NCBI GenBank assembly: GCA_963669315.1
Contig: OY770021.1
Location: 2,852,001-2,916,000, forward strand
Length of the DNA: 64,000 bases
DNA from: SZUA-547 sp963669315
GTDB lineage: Bacteria; Pseudomonadota; Alphaproteobacteria; Rhodobacterales; Rhodobacteraceae
Reading direction: 5' to 3'
How positions within the stretch are numbered: the first letter of the stretch is position 1; each line of letters begins with the position of its first letter. A program made the translations under genes and the position numbers. Below the pieces are notes generated by a model. It did no database searches, was not told the origin of the DNA, and saw only the letters and a list, made by a program, of their open reading frames with translations. This document shows, one piece after another, positions 26,385 through 34,932 of the stretch.

Positions 26385-28019
26385 ATGACGGACCAGGAAG
26401 TTGATGCGATTCCGGGACCAGAAGGACCGGCTGACATCATCGAAACCGAGTACGAGATCGGTCAGGATAATATAACGCCCCAAATCGGGCCATTCGGGCT
26501 CGATATTCACAATCCAGTCTTCATGATTTCGGGGCTGTCAATTGTCGGCTTCGTGTTCCTAACACTGGCGTTTCAGAATGAAGTCGGGCCGATTTTCGGC
26601 GACCTGCGTTCCTGGCTGACCAGCAATCTGGATTGGTTCTTCCTCGCCTCGGGCAACATCTTCGTACTGGTCTGTCTTGTGCTGATCGTCTCTCCCTACG
26701 GGCGGGTGCGCATCGGTGGGCGGGATGCGACGCCCGACTATTCCTATACTGGCTGGTTCGCGATGCTGTTTGCCGCCGGCATGGGCATCGGCTTGATGTT
26801 CTACGGCGTGTCCGAACCAATCTCTCACTATTCCTCATCCTTCGGCGGCACAGCTGTCGGAGAGGACGGCGTACGCACCGATTGGGCGCCCTTGGGCGCG
26901 GCGGGAGAGGATTCGGTGGAGGCGCAGCGCCTTGGCATGGCGGCCACGATCTTTCACTGGGGCTTGCACCCTTGGGCGATCTATGCGGTGGTCGCGCTGG
27001 CTCTGGCGCTGTTCGCTTATAACAAGGGTCTGCCGCTGACGATCCGTTCGGCCTTCTATCCGATCCTCGGAGAGCGCGTCTGGGGCTGGTGGGGCCATAT
27101 CATCGACACGCTGGCGGTGTTCGCTACGCTGTTTGGCCTCGCGACGTCGCTTGGCATCGGCGCCGAACAGGCGAATGCCGGGCTGGAGTTCCTGTTCGGA
27201 ATCCCGGTGTCGAACGCGTCGAAGGTCGTTTTGATCACCGCGATCACCGGCGTCGCGCTGATGTCGGTTCTGGCCGGGCTGGATGCCGGCGTAAAGCGGC
27301 TGTCGGAAATCAACATGGTTTTGGCGGCGTTACTTCTGCTGTTCGTGATCCTGGTCGGACCCACCGTTGCGATCATCACCGGTTTCTTCGCGAATCTAGC
27401 TGCGTACGCTCAGTATCTGCCGGCGCTGTCGATGCCGTTCGGTCGCGAAGACGCCAATTTCAGCCAAGGCTGGACGTCGTTCTACTGGGCGTGGTGGATT
27501 TCCTGGTCGCCCTTCGTCGGCATGTTCATTGCGCGGGTCAGCCGTGGGCGCACCGTGCGCGAGTTTATCACCTGCGTGCTGATCATCCCGTCTTTCGTGT
27601 CTGTGTTGTGGATGACCGCCTTTGGCGGCACAGCGATTAGTCAGGTGGTCAATGACGGCTACACGACCGTGCAGGACGCGGCGCTAGAGCTGAAATTGTT
27701 TGAGATGCTCGCTCCGTTGCCGCTGACGCAGATCACCTCCTTCATCGGAATCCTGCTGGTGATCGTGTTCTTCGTAACGTCGTCGGATTCTGGCTCCCTT
27801 GTGATCGACACGATTACGGCGGGCGGCAAAGTGAACGCGCCGGTGTCTCAGCGCGTTTTCTGGGCGTCGTTCGAGGGGCTGGTCGCGATTGCGCTGCTGC
27901 TGGGTGGCGGTCTGACCGCGTTGCAGGCGATGGCGGTTTCAACGGGGTTCCCGTTCACTATCGTGCTGCTGTTTGCGTGCTACTCGATCTTTAAGGGGCT
28001 CGCCAGCGAGCCAAGATAG
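26385..28019 (+). CDS. BCCT-family betaine/carnitine/choline transporter
   Basis: A 544-residue inner-membrane transporter with about 12 helices. The family signature GMGIGLMFYGVSEPISHY lies near residues 130-147, and the Trp-rich helix FYWAWWISWSPFVGMFIARV near 366-385 lines the substrate path in BetP-type proteins. It should import a quaternary or N-methylated amine by sodium or proton symport. The short N-terminal acidic tail and lack of a long C-terminal osmosensing tail point to uptake for nutrition over osmoregulation, which is inference. GGGAGAG before ATG 26385 decides the start. It closes the dimethylglycine/sarcosine cluster and may supply its substrate. Confidence 0.9.
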   Translation: MTDQEVDAIPGPEGPADIIETEYEIGQDNITPQIGPFGLDIHNPVFMISGLSIVGFVFLTLAFQNEVGPIFGDLRSWLTSNLDWFFLASGNIFVLVCLVLIVSPYGRVRIGGRDATPDYSYTGWFAMLFAAGMGIGLMFYGVSEPISHYSSSFGGTAVGEDGVRTDWAPLGAAGEDSVEAQRLGMAATIFHWGLHPWAIYAVVALALALFAYNKGLPLTIRSAFYPILGERVWGWWGHIIDTLAVFATLFGLATSLGIGAEQANAGLEFLFGIPVSNASKVVLITAITGVALMSVLAGLDAGVKRLSEINMVLAALLLLFVILVGPTVAIITGFFANLAAYAQYLPALSMPFGREDANFSQGWTSFYWAWWISWSPFVGMFIARVSRGRTVREFITCVLIIPSFVSVLWMTAFGGTAISQVVNDGYTTVQDAALELKLFEMLAPLPLTQITSFIGILLVIVFFVTSSDSGSLVIDTITAGGKVNAPVSQRVFWASFEGLVAIALLLGGGLTALQAMAVSTGFPFTIVLLFACYSIFKGLASEPR

Positions 28020-28034
28020 GGCGCGAAAAAGGAA

Positions 28035-28087
28035 GGGCGGCTTTGCTGCGCTTGCATCATGTGCAAGCGTGGCGAAGGTGCCGTCCC
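28035..28087. terminator. Large imperfect hairpin between convergent genes
   Basis: The inner perfect stem is CGCTTGCA (28049-28056) / TGCAAGCG (28062-28069) with a 5-base loop. An outer stem pairs GGGCGGC (28035-28041) with GCCGTCCC (28080-28087) with one bulge. It lies between the converging BCCT and deacetylase genes and could stop transcription from both sides, though neither side has a good T-run. Confidence 0.5.
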
Positions 28088-28119
28088 GACAAATCAATAA
28101 TTTTCTTGCAGAAGCCTCT

Positions 28120-29034
28120 CTAGATCATCGCGTTCAGATGCGCGACGACGCTGCGGGCGAGCGAGCCGGTTTCGTATCCGCCCTCCAACATTGAAACAAT
28201 CCGGCCGTCGGCGTGGCGGTCAGCGATCTCTAGGACCTGCCTTGTAAGCCACGCATAGTCGCCATCCGATAGCGACAGCGCCGACATATCGTCCAGAATA
28301 TGCGCGTCGAATCCGGCGGAGAGCAGGATCAGTTGAGGCTTAAAATTCTCAAGGGCCGGGAACCAATGCGCAGAGATTTCGGCCCTGAACGTCGCGCCAT
28401 TTGTTCCGGCGCTCAGCGGAACGCCGACATAATTTACGGCATCCGACTCCACTCCGGTTCCGGGATAGAACGGATGCTGGAAACTGGAGCAGAACAACAC
28501 GCGCGGCTCTTCGCGAAATATATCCTCCGTCCCGTTCCCATGATGGACGTCGAAATCGAGGATCGCGACCCGCTCCAGACCATGCTCATTGAGGGCGTGG
28601 GCGGCGGCGACGGCGATATTGTTGAACAGGCAAAAGCCCATCGCCTGGTTTCGCTCCGCATGATGACCGGGCGGGCGGACGGCGCAGAAGACGGGACAGG
28701 ACTCGCCGCGCATGACGAGATCAACACCCATGACGCCTGCGCCCGCAGCCCGCAGCGCGGCCCCCAGCGTAAACGGCGTCATTACCGTGTCGCCGTCGAT
28801 CGTGACTTCGCCAGTTTCCGGCCCTGTGGCGAATATCCTGTCGACATAGTCGTCGTCATGCACCGCCTTCAGCGCAGCGCGATCCGCCAGCGGCGCATCA
28901 TAATGCCTGAGAACGAAATCCAGGCCTGAGCTGATCAGCTGATTCTGAATCGCGCCCAACCGCTCTGGGCATTCCGGATGGTGTGGGCCGGGATCGTGGT
29001 CGCGGCAGTCTGGATGGCTAATGAAACCAAGCAC
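28120..29034 (-). CDS. Histone deacetylase family protein (AcuC-like)
   Basis: A 304-residue zinc-dependent deacetylase. Motifs in order: HHPECPERL near the N-terminus, the catalytic His pair in PPGHHAERNQAMGFCLFNN, zinc ligands in DFDVHHGNGTEDIF, a further ligand region SAGFDAH, and the EGGYE tail. All active-site residues look intact. In bacteria such enzymes remove acetyl groups from acetyl-lysine in proteins (AcuC) or from small amines. I chose GTG 29034 because GGAGAA (29043-29048 on the complement) precedes it at 8 bases and it begins just after the upstream acetyltransferase stop. ATG 29130 would overlap that gene by 65 bases. The pairing suggests reversible protein acetylation. Confidence 0.88.
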   Translation of the reverse strand: MLGFISHPDCRDHDPGPHHPECPERLGAIQNQLISSGLDFVLRHYDAPLADRAALKAVHDDDYVDRIFATGPETGEVTIDGDTVMTPFTLGAALRAAGAGVMGVDLVMRGESCPVFCAVRPPGHHAERNQAMGFCLFNNIAVAAAHALNEHGLERVAILDFDVHHGNGTEDIFREEPRVLFCSSFQHPFYPGTGVESDAVNYVGVPLSAGTNGATFRAEISAHWFPALENFKPQLILLSAGFDAHILDDMSALSLSDGDYAWLTRQVLEIADRHADGRIVSMLEGGYETGSLARSVVAHLNAMI

Positions 29035-29065
29035 TTGAGGCGTTCTCCGTTCGGCAGGAAGAGGG

Positions 29066-31747
29066 TCAGATGCGTCGCTCGACGACCACGAGGTCCGGAT
29101 CGTCTTCATCCGGCCGGTCACTGAAACCAAGGGTCCGCATCAGCGCCAGCATCGAGCGGTTGTCGGCCAGCACCAGCCCCTCCATCGTGGTAAGGCCGTG
29201 TAGACGCGTGGAGTTGATCAAAGCTCGCATCAACCGCGATCCGATACCACGAGAATGCACTTCGTCACCAACCACAATCGCGAACTCACAGGTCCGTCCG
29301 TCCGGATTGATGACATAGCGCGCCACGGCGACCTGCTCGTCCTCTCCATTCTCCTGCGTCAGCGCAATCAGCGCCATCTCCCGGCTGTAGTCGATCTGCG
29401 TGAACTGGGCGACCATCTGCGGTGTCAACTCGTGGATGGTCTGCATGAAACGGAAATGCTTTGTCTCCGCGGATAGGCTGCGGACGAACTCGCGCTCGCT
29501 CTCCGCGTCCTCCGGCCGGATTGGCCGGATCGTGATCGGCTCGCCGTCCGACATAAAGCCCGTCTCGACCAGATGTGTTGGATAGGGGGCGATCGCCATG
29601 TGATCGTAGGGCGCGCTCATACTGGGCGCGCGGCCAATTTCAATTCTCGCATCGACGGCCAGAACGCCGTCGGGGCCGGCGATCAGCGGGTTGATGTCAA
29701 GTTCCCGTATCTGCGGCAGCTCGGCGATCATGTCCGAGACGCGCAGCAACACTTCGACGACCGCGTCCCGGTCGACGGCGGGGCGGTTGCGGAAAGCCGA
29801 CAAAAGCCCCGACACGCGAGTTCGGTCGATCAGCCGCTCGGCAAGCACCGTATTCAAGGGTGGCAGGGCGACGGCGCTGTCTTTCAGAACCTCAACCATC
29901 GTGCCGCCAGCGCCGAAGACGATGGTCGGGCCGAAGACCGGGTCTCTCGTGACGCCGACCAGCAGCTCTCGCGAGTCCTCGACCTTGGCCATCGACTCGA
30001 TCGTCACGCCAAGGATTCTCGCATCTGGCGCGGCGGCCTTGGCCTTTTCTATCAACTCGTTGAAGGCGGGGCGAATGTCCGGCGCGCTCATGAGGTTGAT
30101 CTTCACGCCGCCGATGTCCGATTTGTGCGTGATCTCCGGCGAATTGATCTTCATGGCGACGGGAAAGCCGAGCGTCTCCGCCGCGATCAGCGCTTTCGAC
30201 GCGGTCGATGCCTCCAGCGCGGTTCCGACATTGATCCCAAACGCACGAAGGATCGCCTTGGATTCGATGTCGGACAGCATTTTTCGCCCCTCAGAGAGGG
30301 CGCTGTCGATGATCATATTGGCGCCGACGATGTCCTGCCGGCCCGAAAGAACGTCCGGCCCCGGCGTCTCAAGCGACAGGCGTTGGTTCAGCTCGTGCCG
30401 GGCCAGGTAAGAGAATGCTTCAACCGCACGCTCTGGAGTCGCGAATTCCGGGATGCCGGCGTTGGCGAGATGCTCTCGTCCGCCGCTGACCGTGGTTCCG
30501 CCCATCCAGCAGGCGATCAGGGGTTTTCTTCTGTTCGTCTTGGAGGCTTCGGCGATTTTTTTCGCGGTCAGGTCCGCATCGGTCTGCGATTGCGGCGTCA
30601 GGATGACCAATACGCCTTGATATGAAGAATCGGACAGGCACGCCGTCGCGGTCTCGCTGAACAATTCAGGCGTCGCGGCGCCCAGAATATCGATCGGGTT
30701 CGCGCGCGACCAATTCTCAGGCAGAAGCTTGTTCAGCGTCTCCATGGTCGCGTCTGAAGGGGACGGGAGGGCGATCCCCAAATCCTCCGCGCGATCGGCG
30801 GCAATTACGCCGGCGCCGCCCGCATCGGTGATGATGCACAACCGGTTCCCGTTGGCGCGCTTATGCGCCGACAGCATCTCGGCGGCGGCGAACAGCTGGC
30901 CGAACGTGTTCGCTCGAATGGCGCCCGCGCGCTCCAGCGCTGCATCGAACACTTCGTTCGAGCCGACAAGCCCTCCAGTATGGGTGTTGGCCGCGGTCGA
31001 GCTTTTTCGGTGACGCCCTCCCTTCAGGACGACGATCGGCTTGGTCCGCGCTGCGGCCCTAAGTTCGCTGATGAACGATCGCGCGTTTCGTATGCCTTCG
31101 ACATAGAGCAGGATCGCATCCGTCTTCGGGTCGGTTGCGAGATAACTCAGCGCATCCCCGAACCTGCTATCGACCGAGCTTCCCAGCGAGATCAGCGCTG
31201 AGAACCCCAGATAATTGGACGCCGCCCAGTCCGAAATCGCCGAGACTAGCGCGCCAGACTGCGAAATCACCGCCAATTTTCCCGGCGGCGTTTCAGACTT
31301 GAGAGAGCTTGCGTTCAAACCGATCCAGGGACGGACGAGCGCCGCGCAATTGGGTCCGATGAAGCGCACATTGCTCCGTCGGGCGATCTCCAGAAGCCGG
31401 CGTTCCGCGTCGCGGCTGTCTTTGCCTGATTTGCTGAAACCAGCGGTCACCACTACGGCGTTGCGCACGCTCGCCGCGCCGCAATCCTTGAGAATGCTGG
31501 TGACGGTGTCGGGAGGCGAGGCGATCACCGCCAGATCAACCGATTTCTCAAGCGCCCGCAATGACGGGAGGCATGGCTGGCCCTGAATGGTCTCATGGCT
31601 CGGATTGACGGCGAAAATGTCGCCCTGGTACCCGGCTTCGATCAGGTTTCGAAGCACCCGCCCGCCCACTGATTCATCCGAATCATTTGCTCCGATCACG
31701 GCGATCGAACGCGGGTTGAACATCGTCGAAAGCTGATGCAGCTGCAT
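29066..31747 (-). CDS. Pat-type protein acetyltransferase: NDP-forming acyl-CoA synthetase domains plus GNAT
   Basis: An 893-residue protein. It starts with a CoA-binding domain (FNPRSIAVIGANDSDESVGG) and a succinyl-CoA-ligase-like region (AVISQSGALVSAISDWAA). An ATP-grasp region follows (about 460-690; GFPVAMKINSPEITHKSDIG). A C-terminal GNAT domain (about 730-893) has RGIGSRLMRALI as the acetyl-CoA loop. This is the architecture of Salmonella Pat/E. coli PatZ, which acetylates lysines of enzymes such as acetyl-CoA synthetase. THTGGLVG retains a His where active NDP-forming synthetases have their phospho-His, so synthetase activity cannot be excluded. The deacetylase gene follows 31 bases downstream on the same strand. 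Confidence 0.88.
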   Translation of the reverse strand: MQLHQLSTMFNPRSIAVIGANDSDESVGGRVLRNLIEAGYQGDIFAVNPSHETIQGQPCLPSLRALEKSVDLAVIASPPDTVTSILKDCGAASVRNAVVVTAGFSKSGKDSRDAERRLLEIARRSNVRFIGPNCAALVRPWIGLNASSLKSETPPGKLAVISQSGALVSAISDWAASNYLGFSALISLGSSVDSRFGDALSYLATDPKTDAILLYVEGIRNARSFISELRAAARTKPIVVLKGGRHRKSSTAANTHTGGLVGSNEVFDAALERAGAIRANTFGQLFAAAEMLSAHKRANGNRLCIITDAGGAGVIAADRAEDLGIALPSPSDATMETLNKLLPENWSRANPIDILGAATPELFSETATACLSDSSYQGVLVILTPQSQTDADLTAKKIAEASKTNRRKPLIACWMGGTTVSGGREHLANAGIPEFATPERAVEAFSYLARHELNQRLSLETPGPDVLSGRQDIVGANMIIDSALSEGRKMLSDIESKAILRAFGINVGTALEASTASKALIAAETLGFPVAMKINSPEITHKSDIGGVKINLMSAPDIRPAFNELIEKAKAAAPDARILGVTIESMAKVEDSRELLVGVTRDPVFGPTIVFGAGGTMVEVLKDSAVALPPLNTVLAERLIDRTRVSGLLSAFRNRPAVDRDAVVEVLLRVSDMIAELPQIRELDINPLIAGPDGVLAVDARIEIGRAPSMSAPYDHMAIAPYPTHLVETGFMSDGEPITIRPIRPEDAESEREFVRSLSAETKHFRFMQTIHELTPQMVAQFTQIDYSREMALIALTQENGEDEQVAVARYVINPDGRTCEFAIVVGDEVHSRGIGSRLMRALINSTRLHGLTTMEGLVLADNRSMLALMRTLGFSDRPDEDDPDLVVVERRI

Positions 31748-32032
31748 GTTGAAGCGCTCACGTTGATTTCAGTCCGCCCTCGTTTGGGCGCTGGATGTCC
31801 GATAATCCTTGATCTGTATCACGGTGGGCCTCTATGCCGCGCGCGTTTGTCCGGGGCGAGCGAATTTATCGCGGCCCGCCGGGCTTGCGCGCTTACGGTC
31901 ACGAACGAGAGCGTGGTGCGAATACACTCAATCGGGTGGTCACTTGGGCGCACGCGGATATTCAGCGTTCGCGCCGTCTCCAAGACTTGTTAGGCTTGGG
32001 CTAACGAACCCGAATTTCGTCTGAGATCAAGC

Positions 32033-33616
32033 TTGGAGCCCGCGCTGAAAGTCGCCCTGTCAACAATTGCATTGCCGTTCATTGCGATCTTGCTCTGCTG
32101 CAGCGTCACCGCGCCCACCTCGGCGCAGGAGCAGTCGGGCGAAGTTGATGTGACGGCGATCGCCGCAATGGAGCCGATGACAGGCGACCTGGACGCCATC
32201 GTGCAGCGCGGAACGCTGCGAATGGCCATTCCCTATACGCCGATCTACTTCTCATACGACGGCGAAAAGCTGATCGGTTTCGCGGTCGAAATCGCGCGCG
32301 AGATGGAGGCGTTTCTGCGCGAAAAGCTGGGCGCCCGCATCGACGTGGTCCTGATGCCGCTTCCGCGCGACCAGATCCTGCCTGCCGTGATAGAGGGCAT
32401 GGCGGACGTGGCGGTCGCGAATCTGATGGTCACCGAAGCGCGATCACAGATCGTCGACTTTGCTGACCCGATTTTCACCGGAGTATCGGAGTTCGTCGTC
32501 ACAGGACCGGCCGCGGCGCATGTCCAGTCAATGGACGATCTTGTTTCGACAGGCGTCTATCTGCGACCTTCCAGCAGCCGCTATGAGCATCTACAGGAGC
32601 TGAACAAAACGCGAGGCTCCGAGGGGAAGCCACCCATACCGATAGTCGATGCGGATCCTCATCTGGAGGATTACGACCTTCTAGACATGCTGAATATCGG
32701 CGTCCTGCCGGCCGTTGCGGTCGACAGCAGAAAGCTTCAGCTTTGGCGCAAAGTCTTTGTAAATCTCGTCATCCACGAGAATCTGGTTCTGCACGAGGAT
32801 GGCGAAATCGCCTGGGCCATACGCAAGAGCAGCCCCCAACTGATGGAGACGATGAATGGCTTCGTATCCAAAGTCCGGAAAGGCACTTTGCTGGGGAACA
32901 TCCTGGCGGATCGATATCTCGGCTCTTCAGAATGGATCAATGAGATAAAGCGGGGGCATGTCCTCGAAGACTACAATCTCATCACCAAGCAAATCCGCAA
33001 GAGGGCGGACGAGTACGGCTTCGACTGGCGCTTGATCCTGGCGCAGCCGTATCAGGAATCGAAACTGGACCAAAACAAGAAGAGCGCCGTCGGCGCGCTT
33101 GGGATCATGCAGATCCTGCCGAGCACGGCCAAAGACCCGAATGTCGCCCTGCCCGAAATCGACCGGCAGGACGTGAACATCCACGCGGGCGTGAAATACC
33201 TCCGGTTCCTCAAAGGCAGGTATTTCGATACGCCTGAGATTTCCGAAGAGGACGCGATTTTCTTCTCGCTCGCAGCCTACAACGCAGGCGCCGGCAATGT
33301 CTCAAAGGCCCGTAAACGCGCGAAGAAAATGGGACTCGACCCGAACAGATGGTTTTCGAATGTCGAGATGGCCATGGCCAGAACCGTGGGGCGAGAGCCG
33401 GTCATATATGTCCGCAACATCCACAAATACTTCGTGTCATTCAGCCTGCAGGAACAACGATCTGAATGGCGGGCGAGAGCGGCCGCAGTGGACGCTAAGC
33501 CAATCACGCCGAAAGTCATCGCCGGTACGACCGACTGGACCGCGATCATCGCCGCCGCATTGGGCGTGAGCGCGGCTCTGATCGGCGGTGTCGCTTTATG
33601 GCGAAGGTTCGTGTGA
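32033..33616 (+). CDS. MltF-like lytic murein transglycosylase (SBP_bac_3 plus SLT domains)
   Basis: A 527-residue exported protein. A signal peptide or N-terminal anchor occupies residues 1-33. A solute-binding-protein domain follows (about 55-280; GTLRMAIPYTPIYFSYDGE, ILPAVIEGMADVAVANLMVT). The SLT transglycosylase domain (about 320-430) has the catalytic Glu in QPYQESKLD and the GALGIMQILPSTA and SLAAYNAGAGNV motifs. It would cleave the glycan strand of peptidoglycan to anhydromuropeptides, perhaps gated by a ligand of the first domain. Unusually, it ends in a hydrophobic segment with basic tail (about 502-527, ending WRRFV), a probable membrane anchor. The start at TTG 32033 is the best available but has no strong RBS. 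Confidence 0.85.
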   Translation: MEPALKVALSTIALPFIAILLCCSVTAPTSAQEQSGEVDVTAIAAMEPMTGDLDAIVQRGTLRMAIPYTPIYFSYDGEKLIGFAVEIAREMEAFLREKLGARIDVVLMPLPRDQILPAVIEGMADVAVANLMVTEARSQIVDFADPIFTGVSEFVVTGPAAAHVQSMDDLVSTGVYLRPSSSRYEHLQELNKTRGSEGKPPIPIVDADPHLEDYDLLDMLNIGVLPAVAVDSRKLQLWRKVFVNLVIHENLVLHEDGEIAWAIRKSSPQLMETMNGFVSKVRKGTLLGNILADRYLGSSEWINEIKRGHVLEDYNLITKQIRKRADEYGFDWRLILAQPYQESKLDQNKKSAVGALGIMQILPSTAKDPNVALPEIDRQDVNIHAGVKYLRFLKGRYFDTPEISEEDAIFFSLAAYNAGAGNVSKARKRAKKMGLDPNRWFSNVEMAMARTVGREPVIYVRNIHKYFVSFSLQEQRSEWRARAAAVDAKPITPKVIAGTTDWTAIIAAALGVSAALIGGVALWRRFV

Positions 33617-33774
33617 GAATACGCGTCCCAGAGGCGACAGAAGGCGCTGGCGCGACGATTTTTCGGTGATCGGCCAGATAATACTGGCCAGCGCGTGGTT
33701 GCAGTCAGCAGGAAGCCTCCGGCTTTGACGGTTTCGATGCCGACACATAATTCTCGGGCGCTCGAAACGAAGTT

Positions 33775-34932
33775 TTAAAGGCTTACCCAGGCCGCGTTCT
33801 TCGCCGACGATTTCACGCAGGCAGTGATAAATTCAACGCCGTCGAGACCGTCCTGCACGGTTGGGAACGTCACGTCGCTTGGCGTTGCTTGCCCTGTTCT
33901 ATGGCTGCGAATGGCCCTGGCCGCTTCCGCATAGACGTTCGCGAAGCCTTCGAGGTATCCCTCCGGATGTCCCCCCGGCGTTCGGGTGATACGCGCCGCC
34001 GCGGGGCCGGCTGCGACACCGCCCCGTGTGATCAGGCGCTTCGGCTCGCCAAACGGCGTGAACCAAAGGTAGTTCGGATCCTCCTGCGCCCACTCAAGCC
34101 CGCCTTTGGAGCCATAGATGCGGACCTTCAGGGCGTTCTCGTTGCCCGGCGCCACCTGGCTGGACCACAGCATTCCGCGCGCGCCGCTCTCGAATCTGAG
34201 CAGGACATGCGCGTTGTCATCCAGCCGCCGGCCCGGAACAAAACTGTGCAGATCGGCGGACAGCGCCGACGCTTTCAAACCAGTCATGAAGGTGAGCAGA
34301 TTGTAGGCGTGCGTGCCGATGTCGCCGATGCTTCCGCCGGCGCCTGACCGCGCCGGGTCCGTTCGCCATTCGGCCTGCTTGTTTTCTTGTGTTTCCTGCG
34401 CCTCGGTCAGCCAGTCCTGCGGATACTCCGCCTGAATCACCCGAATTTCGCCAAGCTCGCCCGATGCGATCATGTCGCGAGCTTGCCGGACCATGGGATA
34501 GCCCGTGTAGTTGTGGGTGAGGATGAAGAGCGCGTCCGAGTTCCCGGCGAGCTTCGCCAGTTTACGCGCATCCGGCAGCGTGGCTGTCAGCGGCTTGTCG
34601 CAAATCACGTGGATGCCACGCTTCAGGAACTCTTTGGCGGCCGGGTAGTGCATGTGATTGGGCGTGACGATGGCCACCGCCTCAATCCCGGCCTTCAACC
34701 TCGCTTCGCGGATAGCCATCGAACGAAAGTCGTCATAAATGCGGTCGGTCGCAAGACCCAGCGCATGCCCGGACTCGCGCGATTTTTCCGGCGTCGAAGA
34801 CAGCGCTCCGGCGACGAGCTGATATTCGCCGTCAATGCGCGCGGCGATACGGTGCACGGCGCCAATGAAAGCGTCGTTGCCGCCGCCAACCATTCCGAGC
34901 CTGATCGGTTGTGTCGAAGCATTGGCGCTCAT
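33775..34932 (-). CDS. Gfo/Idh/MocA-family oxidoreductase
   Basis: A 385-residue NAD(P)-dependent sugar or polyol dehydrogenase. The N-terminal Rossmann fold begins RLGMVGGGNDAFIGAVHRIA, and the conserved Lys lies in HVICDKPLTAT (the family EKP motif). GSIGDIGTHAYNLLTFMTG and the C-terminal sheet (MLWSSQVAPGNENALKVRIYG) are family-typical. Its start overlaps the preceding isomerase stop by 4 bases (34929-34932). It is the last gene of the ABC transporter operon and should act on the imported sugar or inositol-like compound. The exact substrate cannot be read from sequence. Confidence 0.9.
   Translation of the reverse strand: MSANASTQPIRLGMVGGGNDAFIGAVHRIAARIDGEYQLVAGALSSTPEKSRESGHALGLATDRIYDDFRSMAIREARLKAGIEAVAIVTPNHMHYPAAKEFLKRGIHVICDKPLTATLPDARKLAKLAGNSDALFILTHNYTGYPMVRQARDMIASGELGEIRVIQAEYPQDWLTEAQETQENKQAEWRTDPARSGAGGSIGDIGTHAYNLLTFMTGLKASALSADLHSFVPGRRLDDNAHVLLRFESGARGMLWSSQVAPGNENALKVRIYGSKGGLEWAQEDPNYLWFTPFGEPKRLITRGGVAAGPAAARITRTPGGHPEGYLEGFANVYAEAARAIRSHRTGQATPSDVTFPTVQDGLDGVEFITACVKSSAKNAAWVSL

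Noticed and set aside
28120..29130. ATG 29130 as the start of the deacetylase
   Set aside because: It would overlap the upstream acetyltransferase by 65 bases. GTG 29034 has a strong RBS and gives the family-typical N-terminus.
29573..30625. 350-residue open frame on the + strand opposite the Pat-type gene
   Set aside because: Arg/Asp/His-rich shadow of a gene with CoA-ligase and GNAT motifs.
33672..33689. GGCCAG/CTGGCC hairpin between the transglycosylase and dehydrogenase genes as a terminator
   Set aside because: Short stem with no T-run in either direction; not distinguishable from chance in GC-rich DNA.
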